A stretch of DNA of 64,000 nt from Blautia faecis (GTDB taxonomy: Bacteria; Bacillota; Clostridia; Lachnospirales; Lachnospiraceae), in the NCBI RefSeq assembly GCF_020554845.1, contig NZ_JAJCIA010000002.1, forward strand, positions 1-64,000, given 5' to 3'. A program made the position numbers and the translations under genes. The notes below the pieces were generated by a model. That model worked only from the letters and a program-made list of their open reading frames with translations. It was not told the origin of the DNA and searched no databases. Positions 8,866-17,650 of this stretch are shown in pieces (positions within the stretch are counted from its first letter, which is position 1; the number at the start of each line of letters is the position of its first letter).

Positions 8866-8936
8866 TGTCTGAAAAATCATTCCCACAAATTGTGACGCAT
8901 ATCTTGCAGAAAGCCTTTTTCAGATACGCTTTAAGC
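8866..8936. repeat. Short family B derivative (about 70 bp)
   Basis: Reads as the B left end joined directly to the right end, with the interior missing; the junction CACAATTTGTGGGAATGA corresponds to the one in the copy at 34628-34704. Its left end overlaps the TAA stop of the DHHW gene. Confidence 0.7.
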
Positions 8937-10187
8937 TTCTGGATTGTCAGCAGAAGCGTTGTCAGAAGAAGCAGAAGCAGTATCTGTGTTATCCGTTTCA
9001 ATGCTGTCAGGTGTGGAATCTGTACTGCTCTGAGGCATAAGTGCAAGCTCCAGGGAAGTATCTGAATAGAATGTATTTGCATTATACAGATAAAGTACTT
9101 CCTGAATTTCCTCTACCTGCATCAGTTCTTCCAGATCGTCATAGAAATAACGAGGGTCTACCATAACGATCTTGCGGTAGTAAGGCGCCAGGAAAGGGAT
9201 CAGGCTGTTTGCGTAGGAGTCTTTGATCACAAGTAAGGTACGGTTTTCCTCTGTAGGAGTGGTGATCACAACCTTGCCATGGTTTCCATTAAAGAACATG
9301 GCGTATTTGTCTCTGGTTTCCAGCTTGCTGGTATCGTAAAAGCTGGCTGTTTTTTTCTGTTCGTCTACATAATTTACAACAGAGGAAGGAACCGAGTCAT
9401 CTCTTGGAAGAAAGACATCCATTTCTTCTTTCTCAGAAGCACGGAAACCGCTTTTGGCAGAAAGGGTTCCCTGGAAGCTCATGGAAACCGGGAGCTTGTC
9501 GTAGGAGATGGAAGAAGAATCGATTCCAAGTACCTTTGCAAGCTGCATATAAGCAAAGTAAGCTCCCTGAGTAGTCCAGTGATGGTCTGTGTGGTAATAA
9601 ATTCCATCATCCTTGTGCTGGGAAAGGGTGTCACGCACATCCACGAAAGTGACACCTGCCTTTTCAAGAGCAGCGGCAGTTGCGTCCAGATAAGGATTCT
9701 GGTCAGTGGCAGCAGCCAGGGCAGGGAGCTTATCTGAAAGGATATTCACGGCATTTGGCGCGATCAGCGCATACTGGGGAAGATCAGAATGCCTTGCTGC
9801 AAAATCTGTCATAGCGTTTACAGTACGGTTCAGACGCTCCTGGGAGGGCGCTGTAAAATCCTCCATCAGGTAACCGTTTTTGCCAAGAAAAACACCGTTT
9901 TCTTCCGTATTTCCAAGGATACGCTGGGCTGTGGCGCGCAGTGTGATCCACCAGTCACGAAGGAAAAACTGGTCATTTACATAGGTTTCATAACCATCCG
10001 CAAATTTGCCGGATGTGAGCTGTGAAACGCTGATAGCCGGACGGGAGGCCAGCACACGGTTTTCCTTCTGGGAAAAGCCCCGGTCCGGAACTAAAAAATT
10101 GATTATCAGTACTGCCAGGATGAAGATTCCGAAAAGGCATCCGGTCAGGTGACAAAAATAGCGGTATCCGTTTGGTTTCTTTTTCAT
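8931..10187 (-). CDS. DHHW / AlgJ-like SGNH-fold protein, probable polysaccharide O-acetylation factor
   Basis: 418 residues with one N-terminal membrane anchor (about residues 14-32). The motif YYHTDHHWTTQGAYFAY (about residues 195-211) is the DHHW signature of AlgJ/AlgX-like proteins, which act outside the membrane in acetylating exopolysaccharide together with an MBOAT protein. Its gene follows the MBOAT gene by about 50 bp and is the last of four. The C-terminal tail is Ser/Asp/Ala-rich and low complexity. The TAA stop coincides with a family B element end. GGAGG lies just upstream of the ATG. Confidence 0.88.
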   Translation of the reverse strand: MKKKPNGYRYFCHLTGCLFGIFILAVLIINFLVPDRGFSQKENRVLASRPAISVSQLTSGKFADGYETYVNDQFFLRDWWITLRATAQRILGNTEENGVFLGKNGYLMEDFTAPSQERLNRTVNAMTDFAARHSDLPQYALIAPNAVNILSDKLPALAAATDQNPYLDATAAALEKAGVTFVDVRDTLSQHKDDGIYYHTDHHWTTQGAYFAYMQLAKVLGIDSSSISYDKLPVSMSFQGTLSAKSGFRASEKEEMDVFLPRDDSVPSSVVNYVDEQKKTASFYDTSKLETRDKYAMFFNGNHGKVVITTPTEENRTLLVIKDSYANSLIPFLAPYYRKIVMVDPRYFYDDLEELMQVEEIQEVLYLYNANTFYSDTSLELALMPQSSTDSTPDSIETDNTDTASASSDNASADNPEA

Positions 10188-10236
10188 GGGTCCTCCAATT
10201 AATATGGTACCAGTTCAGGGCTTTTTCAAATTTACT

Positions 10237-11625
10237 CTAGAACTGCTGATACATAAATGGTGTGTAGGAACTGTAGATCATATACGCAATACAGAGGAAA
10301 AACAGGATTGCGTTTATCACTGCGGCAAGGTAAGTATTGCGTCTTGCAAGGCGCTTGAAATACTGATAAAGCCCCGGACGGCAGCTGATCACGGAAATGA
10401 TCATCAGGATCAGTCCGGATTTCAGTGCATACAGGGAGGCACGGTCTGCGAAGCAGGAAGCTCCAAATCCAAACATGGATCCCAGCATTTTTCCTATGGC
10501 TGCAGGTGTGGTCTGGCTGAAAAATACCCAGCCGATGATTACGGCAAACATGGTATATAAATTGCGAAGCCAGACAGGTGCTTTCTCAAGAAAACGTCCA
10601 AGAAGGAATTTCTCTGCCAGAAGAAGGAGACCGTAGTAAACGCCCCAGAACACAAAGTTCCAGCTGGCGCCATGCCAGAGACCGGTGAGTGCCCATACCA
10701 CAAGGATGTTGCGGATGTGCCGGCCTGTGGAAACACGGTTGCCTCCCAGTGGGATGTAGATGTAATCGCGGAACCAGCTTCCAAGAGAAATATGCCAGCG
10801 GCGCCAGAATTCAGAGACGCTGGTGGAAATGTAAGGATAATCAAAGTTCTTGTTGAAATTGAATCCCAGCATTTGTCCAAGACCGATGGCCATATCGGAA
10901 TATCCGCTGAAATCGAAGTACAGCTCCAGTGTATATGCGCCAATGGCAAGCCAGGTTCCCACAAAGGAGGTGGTACCGGAAGCCTGAAGGGTGGTGTACA
11001 GAGCGGAAAGATTGTCTGCAAGGAGAACCTTCTTGGAAAGCCCCTTGATAAAGAGCTCTGCACCTGCACCCAGGCGCGTAGTGTTTATACTGCGGCGGCT
11101 GATGGATTCCGAAATGTCAGTGTAGCGGACAATGGGTCCGGCAGTCATGTGCGGAAACATGGTGCTGTATACGGCATATGGGAAAAATCCCTTGCAGGGT
11201 TCTGTTTTTCCCATATAGATATCCAGGATGTAGGACAGATTCTTAAAGGTATAGAAAGAAAGTCCGATGGGCAATGCAAGCTGCGGATAGGTAAGCTTCA
11301 GTCCTGTGACACCGCTGATGGTATCAAGAAGAAATCCCCAGTATTTGAAAAATCCCAGGATCAGAAGGTTGATCACTACTACGAAAATAAGGTTTCGCTT
11401 GCGGGACGGATCTTCATCGGTTATTTTCCCAAGCTCTTTGCCCATGTAATAATTGAAAAAGCTGGAAAACAGCATAAGAACCAGATAGGTAGGATCTCCC
11501 CATGCATAAAAGAAAAGGCTTCCTGCGAAAAGTACCGGATTACGAGCCCTGGCCGGCACGAAATAGTAGATCAGCAGAAATATGGGAAGAAAACAAAATA
11601 TAAAAATTACACTGTTAAATACCAT
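10237..11625 (-). CDS. MBOAT family O-acyltransferase (AlgI/PatA/DltB-like)
   Basis: 462 residues, polytopic. Conserved stretches are LPIGLSFYTFKNLSYILDIY, SVSEFWRRWHISLGSWFRDY, YIPLGGN and GLWHGASWNFVFWG, the last carrying the presumed catalytic histidine. Such proteins pass acetyl groups across the membrane to an extracytoplasmic acetyltransferase, here probably the DHHW protein. GGAG precedes the ATG. The TAG stop lies in CTAG of a degenerate family B end (TTTTTCAAATTTACTCTAG). Confidence 0.95.
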   Translation of the reverse strand: MVFNSVIFIFCFLPIFLLIYYFVPARARNPVLFAGSLFFYAWGDPTYLVLMLFSSFFNYYMGKELGKITDEDPSRKRNLIFVVVINLLILGFFKYWGFLLDTISGVTGLKLTYPQLALPIGLSFYTFKNLSYILDIYMGKTEPCKGFFPYAVYSTMFPHMTAGPIVRYTDISESISRRSINTTRLGAGAELFIKGLSKKVLLADNLSALYTTLQASGTTSFVGTWLAIGAYTLELYFDFSGYSDMAIGLGQMLGFNFNKNFDYPYISTSVSEFWRRWHISLGSWFRDYIYIPLGGNRVSTGRHIRNILVVWALTGLWHGASWNFVFWGVYYGLLLLAEKFLLGRFLEKAPVWLRNLYTMFAVIIGWVFFSQTTPAAIGKMLGSMFGFGASCFADRASLYALKSGLILMIISVISCRPGLYQYFKRLARRNTYLAAVINAILFFLCIAYMIYSSYTPFMYQQF

Positions 11626-11638
11626 AACGTCAATTCTC

Positions 11639-12217
11639 CTATATCATGGATAATAAAGCCTGGCGAAGTTCCTGGGCGTTTTCACCGCAGAAATACCAGA
11701 CATAGGCACCGCGCTTTTCTACAGAAGCTTCTCCGAGAAGTGCCATCTGATCAGTTCCATAGCCTTCGAAAATGTTCTTCTGACTTTCAAGATGAGCCTG
11801 AGCTGCTTCTAAATAGGCGCTTGCCTCAGAAGAAGAATTAGCCTTAACTACCAGAACTTCGTCTACAGACATGGGGGAGGCTGCTTTACGGAAAAAGTAG
11901 CTGTCTATGTCATTCTCATCAATCTGATAAAAACGGCGAAGACCGGAAACCCCTGGCTCACTAAGGTCCGTAACACCGGAAACCTGTTCAAGGGCAGCAG
12001 ATATTTTGTCCATGGACACGTCTGCTGCGTAGTCGGACACATAGAGACGTCCCAGATAGACAACCAGGAAAATCACCATGACGGATTTTATGATAAGGGA
12101 ACCGGTAAGCTTGAAATCAGAAAGGATGCTGGTTCCCTGCTTTTTATTTTTCTTCAGATTGCCACTCAGTTTGCCGGAAAAATCTGAGAGGATATTTCGT
12201 TTGGTATTCAGCTTCAT
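11639..12217 (-). CDS. DUF4358 domain-containing membrane-anchored protein
   Basis: 192 residues from the ATG at 12217, which overlaps the stop of the SGNH gene by ATGA; a longer in-frame start exists but would overlap that gene by 40 bp. A Lys-rich cytoplasmic head is followed by one membrane segment (about residues 40-58, IIKSVMVIFLVVYLGRLYV) and an extracytoplasmic domain ending YVWYFCGENAQELRQAL. I recognise this as DUF4358, often found with MBOAT/DHHW genes in Lachnospiraceae. Function is not established; location suggests an accessory part of the acetylation machinery. Confidence 0.82.
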   Translation of the reverse strand: MKLNTKRNILSDFSGKLSGNLKKNKKQGTSILSDFKLTGSLIIKSVMVIFLVVYLGRLYVSDYAADVSMDKISAALEQVSGVTDLSEPGVSGLRRFYQIDENDIDSYFFRKAASPMSVDEVLVVKANSSSEASAYLEAAQAHLESQKNIFEGYGTDQMALLGEASVEKRGAYVWYFCGENAQELRQALLSMI

Positions 12218-12996
12218 ACGAGACCTGCCCTTTCTGCCATATAAGTAAGCCATTTGGGGTAGTAATTGTAAACCATATGCTCACCATCCGGCTCATACAT
12301 GCTTTCGTCTACAAGGAATGTATCGTCTATAAAAGTGCATCCCATTTCGTCACAAAAGTCCCTGAGTGCCTGATTAAAGCTGTCATAATAAGCAAGAGCA
12401 GGACTTTGGTCGATGGCGCTTTGCTGGATGGGAAGAATGCTGTTGATGTAAATGGCAGTATCCGGAAGAGCGTTCTGGATCTGTTTCACTTTCACACGGT
12501 AGGCGTCAATAAAAGCAGAGGAATCACCATTGTAAATTTCCAGGTCATTTGCTCCAAAGGACAGGAAAAATACGCTTGGATTCAGACTGATGGCGGTATT
12601 GATCTGGTCATCTGCATCGTCAATACGAAGTCCCAGCTTGGCAACTACAATACTGGTGTCAAGAAAACCATATTCTGCAATGGATTCTGTAATAGAGTCC
12701 CCTACAATAACAGTTCCCTGAAATGCCTGTTTAATTTGTACATCTGTGAGAATATCGCCAAGAACACCCTCCTCTGAGTCCGATCCGGTGGGCTTTTCTT
12801 TCTCGGAAAGTGCACGGATCTCATCCTCTATACTGGAGATATCGGCTGTTTCAAGCTTCTGAAGACGTTCAACTGTTTCCTGACATTGTTTGTCAGTATT
12901 GCCTGAACGAGAGCAAAAAAAAGCTACCCCTGCAGCCAGCACCACGACAGCTGGGATAACGGCAAGAATGGTTTTGTTGTTTTTAATATTTTTCAA
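12214..12996 (-). CDS. SGNH/GDSL hydrolase-like protein, membrane anchored
   Basis: 260 residues starting from TTG, with GGAG about 9 bp upstream. One N-terminal membrane segment (ILAVIPAVVVLAAGVAFF), a coiled linker, then SGNH blocks: VIVGDSITES (Ser in GDS), SFGANDLE (Gly/Asn blocks) and DGEHMVYN (Asp-His). It probably acts as an acetyltransferase or esterase on an extracellular glycan. First gene of a four-gene operon with DUF4358, MBOAT and DHHW genes. A promoter lies at 13084-13111; a 27-bp mobile fragment interrupts the leader. Confidence 0.87.
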   Translation of the reverse strand: MKNIKNNKTILAVIPAVVVLAAGVAFFCSRSGNTDKQCQETVERLQKLETADISSIEDEIRALSEKEKPTGSDSEEGVLGDILTDVQIKQAFQGTVIVGDSITESIAEYGFLDTSIVVAKLGLRIDDADDQINTAISLNPSVFFLSFGANDLEIYNGDSSAFIDAYRVKVKQIQNALPDTAIYINSILPIQQSAIDQSPALAYYDSFNQALRDFCDEMGCTFIDDTFLVDESMYEPDGEHMVYNYYPKWLTYMAERAGLV

Positions 12997-13029
12997 AATT
13001 TAATTCTCCGATAAAAAATTAGATATAAT

Positions 13030-13056
13030 GGAACTGTTCCCTGTTTGAACAGTTAC
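13030..13056. mobile_element. Family A 27-bp solo module with target duplication
   Basis: A 27-bp palindrome with GAACTGTTC and GAACAGTTAC ends is flanked by GATATAAT (13022-13029) and GACATAAT (13057-13064), seven of eight bases identical. It lies in the leader of the SGNH/MBOAT operon. Confidence 0.65.
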
Positions 13057-13083
13057 GACATAATTCATTTTCCTTCGACATTC

Positions 13084-13111
13084 ATTATAATACCACAGGG
13101 AAAAACTTCAA
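13084..13111 (-). promoter_or_regulatory. Promoter of the O-acetylation operon
   Basis: On the minus strand: TTGAAG, 16 bp, TATAAT, about 90 bp before the TTG start of the SGNH gene. Confidence 0.65.
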
Positions 13112-13227
13112 GTATAAAAATGGATTTTTTATATAGGAAATTATACTCTTTTTCCGGCTTTTTGTGGACGAATTTCACGAAATAGTTTATACTGTCCAAA
13201 AAGAACCGGAGGATAACAGGAGGTTAA

Positions 13228-14070
13228 ATGATGGAAGAGAAGAAAAGCAAAATTTTAAGAGGACAGATTCCAACATCTGTATTTTATATTCTTTTTGGAC
13301 TGTGTCTGGCATTGATGCCTGTAGAAACGGTGAACGTTCTGTGCAAGGTGGTATTTGGGCTGTTTTTGATCGGAGCCGGTGTTTATCACATTCTGATCTT
13401 TGTTCTGGAAAAGGATAATTCTACCATATTGGATCTTTTTTCCGGTGTGATCGTGTTGGTGATCGGTATCTTTTTGTTTATGAATCCAACTGTGGTTGTG
13501 AAACTGCTGACTCTTATGCTGGGAGCTTTTATTCTGGTGGACAGCATCTGGATGATGCGTGGCAGTATGAAACTGAAGAAGCGCGGGCAGGGCGTTTGGA
13601 AGGCATTTCTGGTTGAAAGTCTGATTTTTATAGGACTTGGAGTGCTGATCCTTGTAAATCCATTTTCTGAAATCAGGATGACCGTGCAGATTTCAGGATG
13701 TATTTTTGTGGCGAACGGAGTGCTGGATATTATTTTTTATCTGATTCTGAAACACGGGCTGAAAAAAGAGATTCAGGATGGATCAGCAGGTGATGGAAAG
13801 AATGAGGATAAAGTGACAGATGCTGATGTAGCTGTGAAAGAAGCTGAAACATTGGACTCAGGTTTTGAACCTGCGAAGAAGGTGGACACTGAGACAGTCG
13901 AAGCTGGTGCTGAAAATACAGGTGCTCAGGAAGAGCAGGCAGATCAGGCGGATCAGGAAGAACAGGCAAATCAGGAAGAACAGACTGATCAGGAAGAGCA
14001 AACCGATTTGGAAAAGCAGGCGGATCAGAAGCCGGAAGAAGAGGAAATTCTGGAGGAATGGAAGGATTGA
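13228..14070 (+). CDS. DUF308 (HdeD-like) membrane protein with acidic Gln-rich tail
   Basis: 280 residues. The first about 175 residues form six hydrophobic segments in three hairpins, as in the HdeD/DUF308 family (in E. coli HdeD is linked to acid resistance; here the role is unknown). From about residue 180 the chain is hydrophilic, and from about 230 it is a short-period repeat of the type QEEQxD, strongly acidic and probably disordered in the cytoplasm. AGGAGG is about 6 bp upstream of the ATG. It overlaps the next gene by 13 bp, suggesting translational coupling. Confidence 0.85.
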   Translation: MMEEKKSKILRGQIPTSVFYILFGLCLALMPVETVNVLCKVVFGLFLIGAGVYHILIFVLEKDNSTILDLFSGVIVLVIGIFLFMNPTVVVKLLTLMLGAFILVDSIWMMRGSMKLKKRGQGVWKAFLVESLIFIGLGVLILVNPFSEIRMTVQISGCIFVANGVLDIIFYLILKHGLKKEIQDGSAGDGKNEDKVTDADVAVKEAETLDSGFEPAKKVDTETVEAGAENTGAQEEQADQADQEEQANQEEQTDQEEQTDLEKQADQKPEEEEILEEWKD

Positions 14071-14852
14071 AGCGGAACATTGTGATCATGGATTTTTCTG
14101 GAATTTACCAGGAAGAGCAGTTCTATGAGGGAGAACAGGTTTCCTGGATAGACCTGAGTGATATTTCAGGAACCAACTGCTACTGCGATGGAGATGCCCA
14201 GGCGCAGATTTTGGAACGAATGGAAAAATATCCGGTTTCCGGAATTTATTTTATTGATTCCGGAAATTATCATTATATGAGCAGAATCGGGATCGGGCGG
14301 GTGAAAGAGCCCTTCAACCTGCTGGTATTTGACAATCATACAGACATGCAGCTTCCTGCTTTCGGAGGGCTTTTGTCCTGCGGGGGCTGGATTGCAAGTG
14401 CACTGGAAGAGGTGGAAAAGCTTCAGGAGGTCTGGCTGATCGGGCCGGATGAGGAAGCGTATGGGCAGGTGGAAAAACCCTTTAAGGACAGAGTGCATTT
14501 TTTGTCCAGGGAGAGGCTGGCTGAGGCAAGGTCGCATATGGCTGAGAAAAAAGGTTCTGAGGAAGAATTGATCAGAAGCTTGGAAATTCCTGCAAATATA
14601 CCGCTGTATGTCTCAATTGATAAGGATGTGCTCTGCCCGGAGGAAGCAGCCACTACCTGGAGCCAGGGGGATATGACTTTAGAAGAGATGCTGAAAGTAC
14701 TTCTGGCATTGTGCTCTCATTTTGAAAAAGAGAATGGAAAAATCCTGCAGGTGGATATCTGCGGGGAATGTGATCCGGATAAGAGTATGGAAAGTCCTAA
14801 AAATGATCATGCAAACAAGGAACTTTTAAGGTTCTGGAAAAAATGGTTTTGA
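14058..14852 (+). CDS. Arginase/ureohydrolase-fold protein
   Basis: 264 residues. Two metal-ligand motifs of the arginase superfamily are visible: FDNHTDMQ (DxHxD, about residues 95-102) and SIDKDVL (DxD, about 190). The expected first histidine could lie in SGNYHYMS. Family members hydrolyse guanidino substrates (arginine, agmatine, formiminoglutamate) with two Mn ions, but the sequence is short and divergent, so no substrate is assigned. The ATG at 14058 sits inside the preceding gene next to GGAGG; a TTG at 14067 touching the TGA is an alternative start. It is followed by lgt after 16 bp. Confidence 0.75.
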   Translation: MEGLKRNIVIMDFSGIYQEEQFYEGEQVSWIDLSDISGTNCYCDGDAQAQILERMEKYPVSGIYFIDSGNYHYMSRIGIGRVKEPFNLLVFDNHTDMQLPAFGGLLSCGGWIASALEEVEKLQEVWLIGPDEEAYGQVEKPFKDRVHFLSRERLAEARSHMAEKKGSEEELIRSLEIPANIPLYVSIDKDVLCPEEAATTWSQGDMTLEEMLKVLLALCSHFEKENGKILQVDICGECDPDKSMESPKNDHANKELLRFWKKWF

Positions 14853-14868
14853 GTGGAGAGAATAATTT

Positions 14869-15630
14869 ATGAAAAATGAACTTCTGCGGATTGGTCCATT
14901 TACGATCTATGGGTACGGACTGATGATCGCCATTGGAATTCTGTCAGCTTATTTTACCGGAGAATACAGGGCAAAAAAGCGGAAACTGCCATATGAACAC
15001 GTTTTTTATCTGGTGGTATGGTGCGTAGTGGGAGGATTTCTGGGCGCCAAGATCCTGTATTGGATTACAGAATGGAAAAGTATCCTGGAAAATCCGGGGT
15101 TCCTGAGTGCTACTCTGACCGATGGCTTTGTGGTATTTGGTGGAATTGTTGGTGGAATTTTCACGGCGTATGTATATTGCAGGGTGAAAAAACTGGATTT
15201 TCTGAAGTTTTTTGATACGTTAATGCCTTCTGTAGCGCTTGCACAGGGATTTGGAAGAATTGGGTGCCTGCTGGCAGGATGCTGTTACGGAAAAGAAACG
15301 TCCGGTGCTTTTTCCATTACGTTTCATACGTCTGCTTTTGCACCAAATGGGGTGGCGCTGGTTCCTACGCAGATTTATTCCAGTATTCTTGACTTTCTTC
15401 ATTATGGTTTGCTGCTCTTGATTTTGAGAAGCCAGAAAAAAGATGGAGAGACAGCGGCGGCGTATCTGATTTTTTATAGTGCAGGAAGATTTGTGCTGGA
15501 GTTTTTCCGCGGAGATCTGGCAAGAGGAAGTGTGGGAGTACTTTCTACGTCGCAGTTTATTTCGGTCTTTACATTTTTGGCAGGAATTGTGCTTCTGATA
15601 CAGAGGAAACACGCTCTAGAGCGTGTTTGA
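14869..15630 (+). CDS. lgt: Prolipoprotein diacylglyceryl transferase
   Basis: 253 residues and about seven membrane segments. Lgt transfers diacylglycerol from phosphatidylglycerol to the lipobox cysteine of prolipoproteins; the ABC solute-binding protein in this window is a plausible client. The N-terminus FTIYGYGLMIAIG, the central QGFGRIGCLLAGCCYG (the position of the Lgt signature, in a Cys-rich variant) and GRFVLEFFRGD near the end identify it. The last residues HALERV and the TGA come from the adjoining family B element end, so the native C-terminus was probably slightly different. Confidence 0.9.
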   Translation: MKNELLRIGPFTIYGYGLMIAIGILSAYFTGEYRAKKRKLPYEHVFYLVVWCVVGGFLGAKILYWITEWKSILENPGFLSATLTDGFVVFGGIVGGIFTAYVYCRVKKLDFLKFFDTLMPSVALAQGFGRIGCLLAGCCYGKETSGAFSITFHTSAFAPNGVALVPTQIYSSILDFLHYGLLLLILRSQKKDGETAAAYLIFYSAGRFVLEFFRGDLARGSVGVLSTSQFISVFTFLAGIVLLIQRKHALERV

Positions 15631-15781
15631 AAAAGGCTTTCTGCAAGATGTGCGTCACAATTTGTGGGAGATTTTGCCCGGATGAGGGCGTCGTAGCGGG
15701 CTACGACAACCGAATTCGGGTGAAATATACCGCAAAGTGGGGCGTGCAGATTGCAGGAATGATTTTTCAAACAGGTTCTAA
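15616..15781. mobile_element. Family B miniature element, full length
   Basis: About 166 bp, from CTAGAGCGTGTTTGAAAAA to a degraded TTTTTCAAACAGGTTCTA end. The two halves form an imperfect long inverted repeat around the hairpin GTCGTAGCGGGCTACGAC (15690-15707). The bases just left (AAACACGCTCTAG) look like the right end of another copy, so this may be a collapsed tandem. It overlaps the end of lgt. Confidence 0.82.
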
Positions 15782-15838
15782 GTCATTGAAATGAAAAATA
15801 AAGCATACTCTTAAATGAAAAAGCTTTAAGGGGCAGTT

Positions 15839-17551
15839 ATGGGAAATAAAGACGCGGGCAATTTGAGTATGCAGGAGTCAGTTTCACCGGCACAGAACGA
15901 GATGTATGCGGATTTTATTGTAAAATATATGGACGATTTTCAGGAAGACCTGGGCGATGTCCCAGGTTTTAGTTTTCAGAAAATAAACGGAATTTACGGG
16001 GTAGTTTATGCACCCTTGACAGAAATTGGAAGGTGGAATATCAATACGTATTCCTACAGTTCTATTCCAAAATGTTATACGCATATGGATCTTGGAGGCC
16101 TTAGTGCTTCCGGAATTACCCGGCTTCAGGAACAGCCCTACCTTCAGCTGAAAGGAAGCGGAACAGCTGTTGCGGTTGTGGATTCCGGAATTGACTATCG
16201 GAATCCGGTTTTTCAGAACGAAATGGGCAGCAGAATCCTTTGCATCTGGGACCAGACCTTAGAGGGAGATGGGAAAGAAGTGCCTTATGGTCGTGTCTTC
16301 TGGAAAAAGGATATTGATCAGGCACTGGCTTCCGGAAATCCTCTGGAAATTGTGCCCTCTGTGGATACGGATGGCCATGGAACCAGAATGGCTGCTATTG
16401 CGGCTGGAAATTATTTTCCTGAGGAGAATTTTTCTGGAGCCGCACCAGAAGCCATACTGATCATTGTGAAAGTGAAGCCTGCGAAAAAATATCTCCGGGA
16501 GTTCTATCTTTTCCCTGCAGAAGCGGAGCTTTTCCAGGAAAATGACATTATGATGGGAATGGATTTTGCAGTGCGAATTGCGAATGACAGAAGAATGCCT
16601 CTTTCTCTGTGCCTTGGAATTGGCAGCAGCCAGGGAGCACATATCGGGAAAAATCCACTGAGTCTTTATGTGGATTATATTTCCCAGTATTCGCTGATTT
16701 CAGTTTCTGTTGCAGCTGGAAATGAGGGAGCGGCAAGACATCATTACGCAGGCCGCCTTACAGAGAGAGAAAACCAGGCATTGGCGGAGCTTCGCGTTGG
16801 AAACAAGGAGCCAGGATTTACCATGGAATTCTGGGGCGAGCCGCCAGAAATTTATAATCTTTCTTTGCAGTCTCCTACAGGGGAAATTCTGGATATCAGC
16901 GCTTCACTGGGGGCGGTGACGCAGGAATTATCTTTTGTCTTTGTGGAAACAAGGGTGAAGGTAAATTATGTTTCTATTGAGAGGCAGACCGGATATACGC
17001 TGGTATATTTTCAATTTATCCAGCCGGTACCTGGAATCTGGCGTATTTTTGTTAGAGGAAGAGATGGGCAGAATGTAGGATTTCATATGTGGCTGCCGGT
17101 TCAGGGGCTGATTTCGGAGGAAACCTATTTTCTGGAACCATCGCCTTATAATACAGTGACGGCACCTGGAGATTCACTGGAGAGTATTACCGTGACTGCT
17201 TACCAGTATCGTGACAACAGCCTGTATGTCCAGGCAAGCAGAGGCTTTATGCCGGATGGAAATGTAGTTCCACAGGTAGCAGCCCCAGGTGTCCAGATCC
17301 GGATACCCCTGTTAAACGGTCTTTACGGAAATGCCTCCGGCACCAGCCTTTCTGCCGCTCAGACTGCCGGTGCGGCTGCACTTCTGTTCGAATGGGCGGT
17401 GATACGTGGGAATCAACCCTATTTTACCGGCTCGAGTGTGAAAAATTATATTACACGAGGGGCGGAGCGTGAAGAACGGATGCAGTATCCCAATCGGGAC
17501 TGGGGATTTGGGAGAATGGATCTTTATCATACATTTGAGTTATTGGCGTGA
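15839..17551 (+). CDS. S8 family serine peptidase (subtilase), Csp-like
   Basis: 570 residues with an intact triad: Asp115 in VAVVDSGID, His180 in DTDGHGT, Ser503 in GTSLSAAQ. No signal peptide or prodomain is evident; a jelly-roll-like insertion lies between the His and Ser blocks (about 290-450). This layout resembles the clostridial Csp germination proteases that activate the cortex hydrolase SleC in the spore. That role is only an inference, because many Lachnospiraceae carry several such subtilases. The ATG follows AAGGGGCAG. No partner gene is adjacent. Confidence 0.88.
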   Translation: MGNKDAGNLSMQESVSPAQNEMYADFIVKYMDDFQEDLGDVPGFSFQKINGIYGVVYAPLTEIGRWNINTYSYSSIPKCYTHMDLGGLSASGITRLQEQPYLQLKGSGTAVAVVDSGIDYRNPVFQNEMGSRILCIWDQTLEGDGKEVPYGRVFWKKDIDQALASGNPLEIVPSVDTDGHGTRMAAIAAGNYFPEENFSGAAPEAILIIVKVKPAKKYLREFYLFPAEAELFQENDIMMGMDFAVRIANDRRMPLSLCLGIGSSQGAHIGKNPLSLYVDYISQYSLISVSVAAGNEGAARHHYAGRLTERENQALAELRVGNKEPGFTMEFWGEPPEIYNLSLQSPTGEILDISASLGAVTQELSFVFVETRVKVNYVSIERQTGYTLVYFQFIQPVPGIWRIFVRGRDGQNVGFHMWLPVQGLISEETYFLEPSPYNTVTAPGDSLESITVTAYQYRDNSLYVQASRGFMPDGNVVPQVAAPGVQIRIPLLNGLYGNASGTSLSAAQTAGAAALLFEWAVIRGNQPYFTGSSVKNYITRGAEREERMQYPNRDWGFGRMDLYHTFELLA

Positions 17552-17569
17552 TAAAAAATTTGATAAAAC

Positions 17570-17599
17570 TTGACACAAAATATTGATTCTTTGTATAAT
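17570..17599 (+). promoter_or_regulatory. Promoter of the STAS gene
   Basis: TTGACA (17570-17575), 18 bp, TATAAT (17594-17599). A family B element sits between this promoter and the gene at 17870, so it would be transcribed as leader RNA. Confidence 0.8.
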
Positions 17600-17650
17600 A
17601 AACCCATAAAATACGGAGAAATATATACGAAGAATGTTTTATCAGAGTGA

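Noticed and set aside
15474..15770. Frames of 60-100 codons in family B elements (also 17647-17841, 28853-29131, 54517-54786)
   Set aside because: All encode the same translated inverted repeat (NHS/FRNLHAPLCG type), lack ribosome sites, and arise from the element sequence itself.
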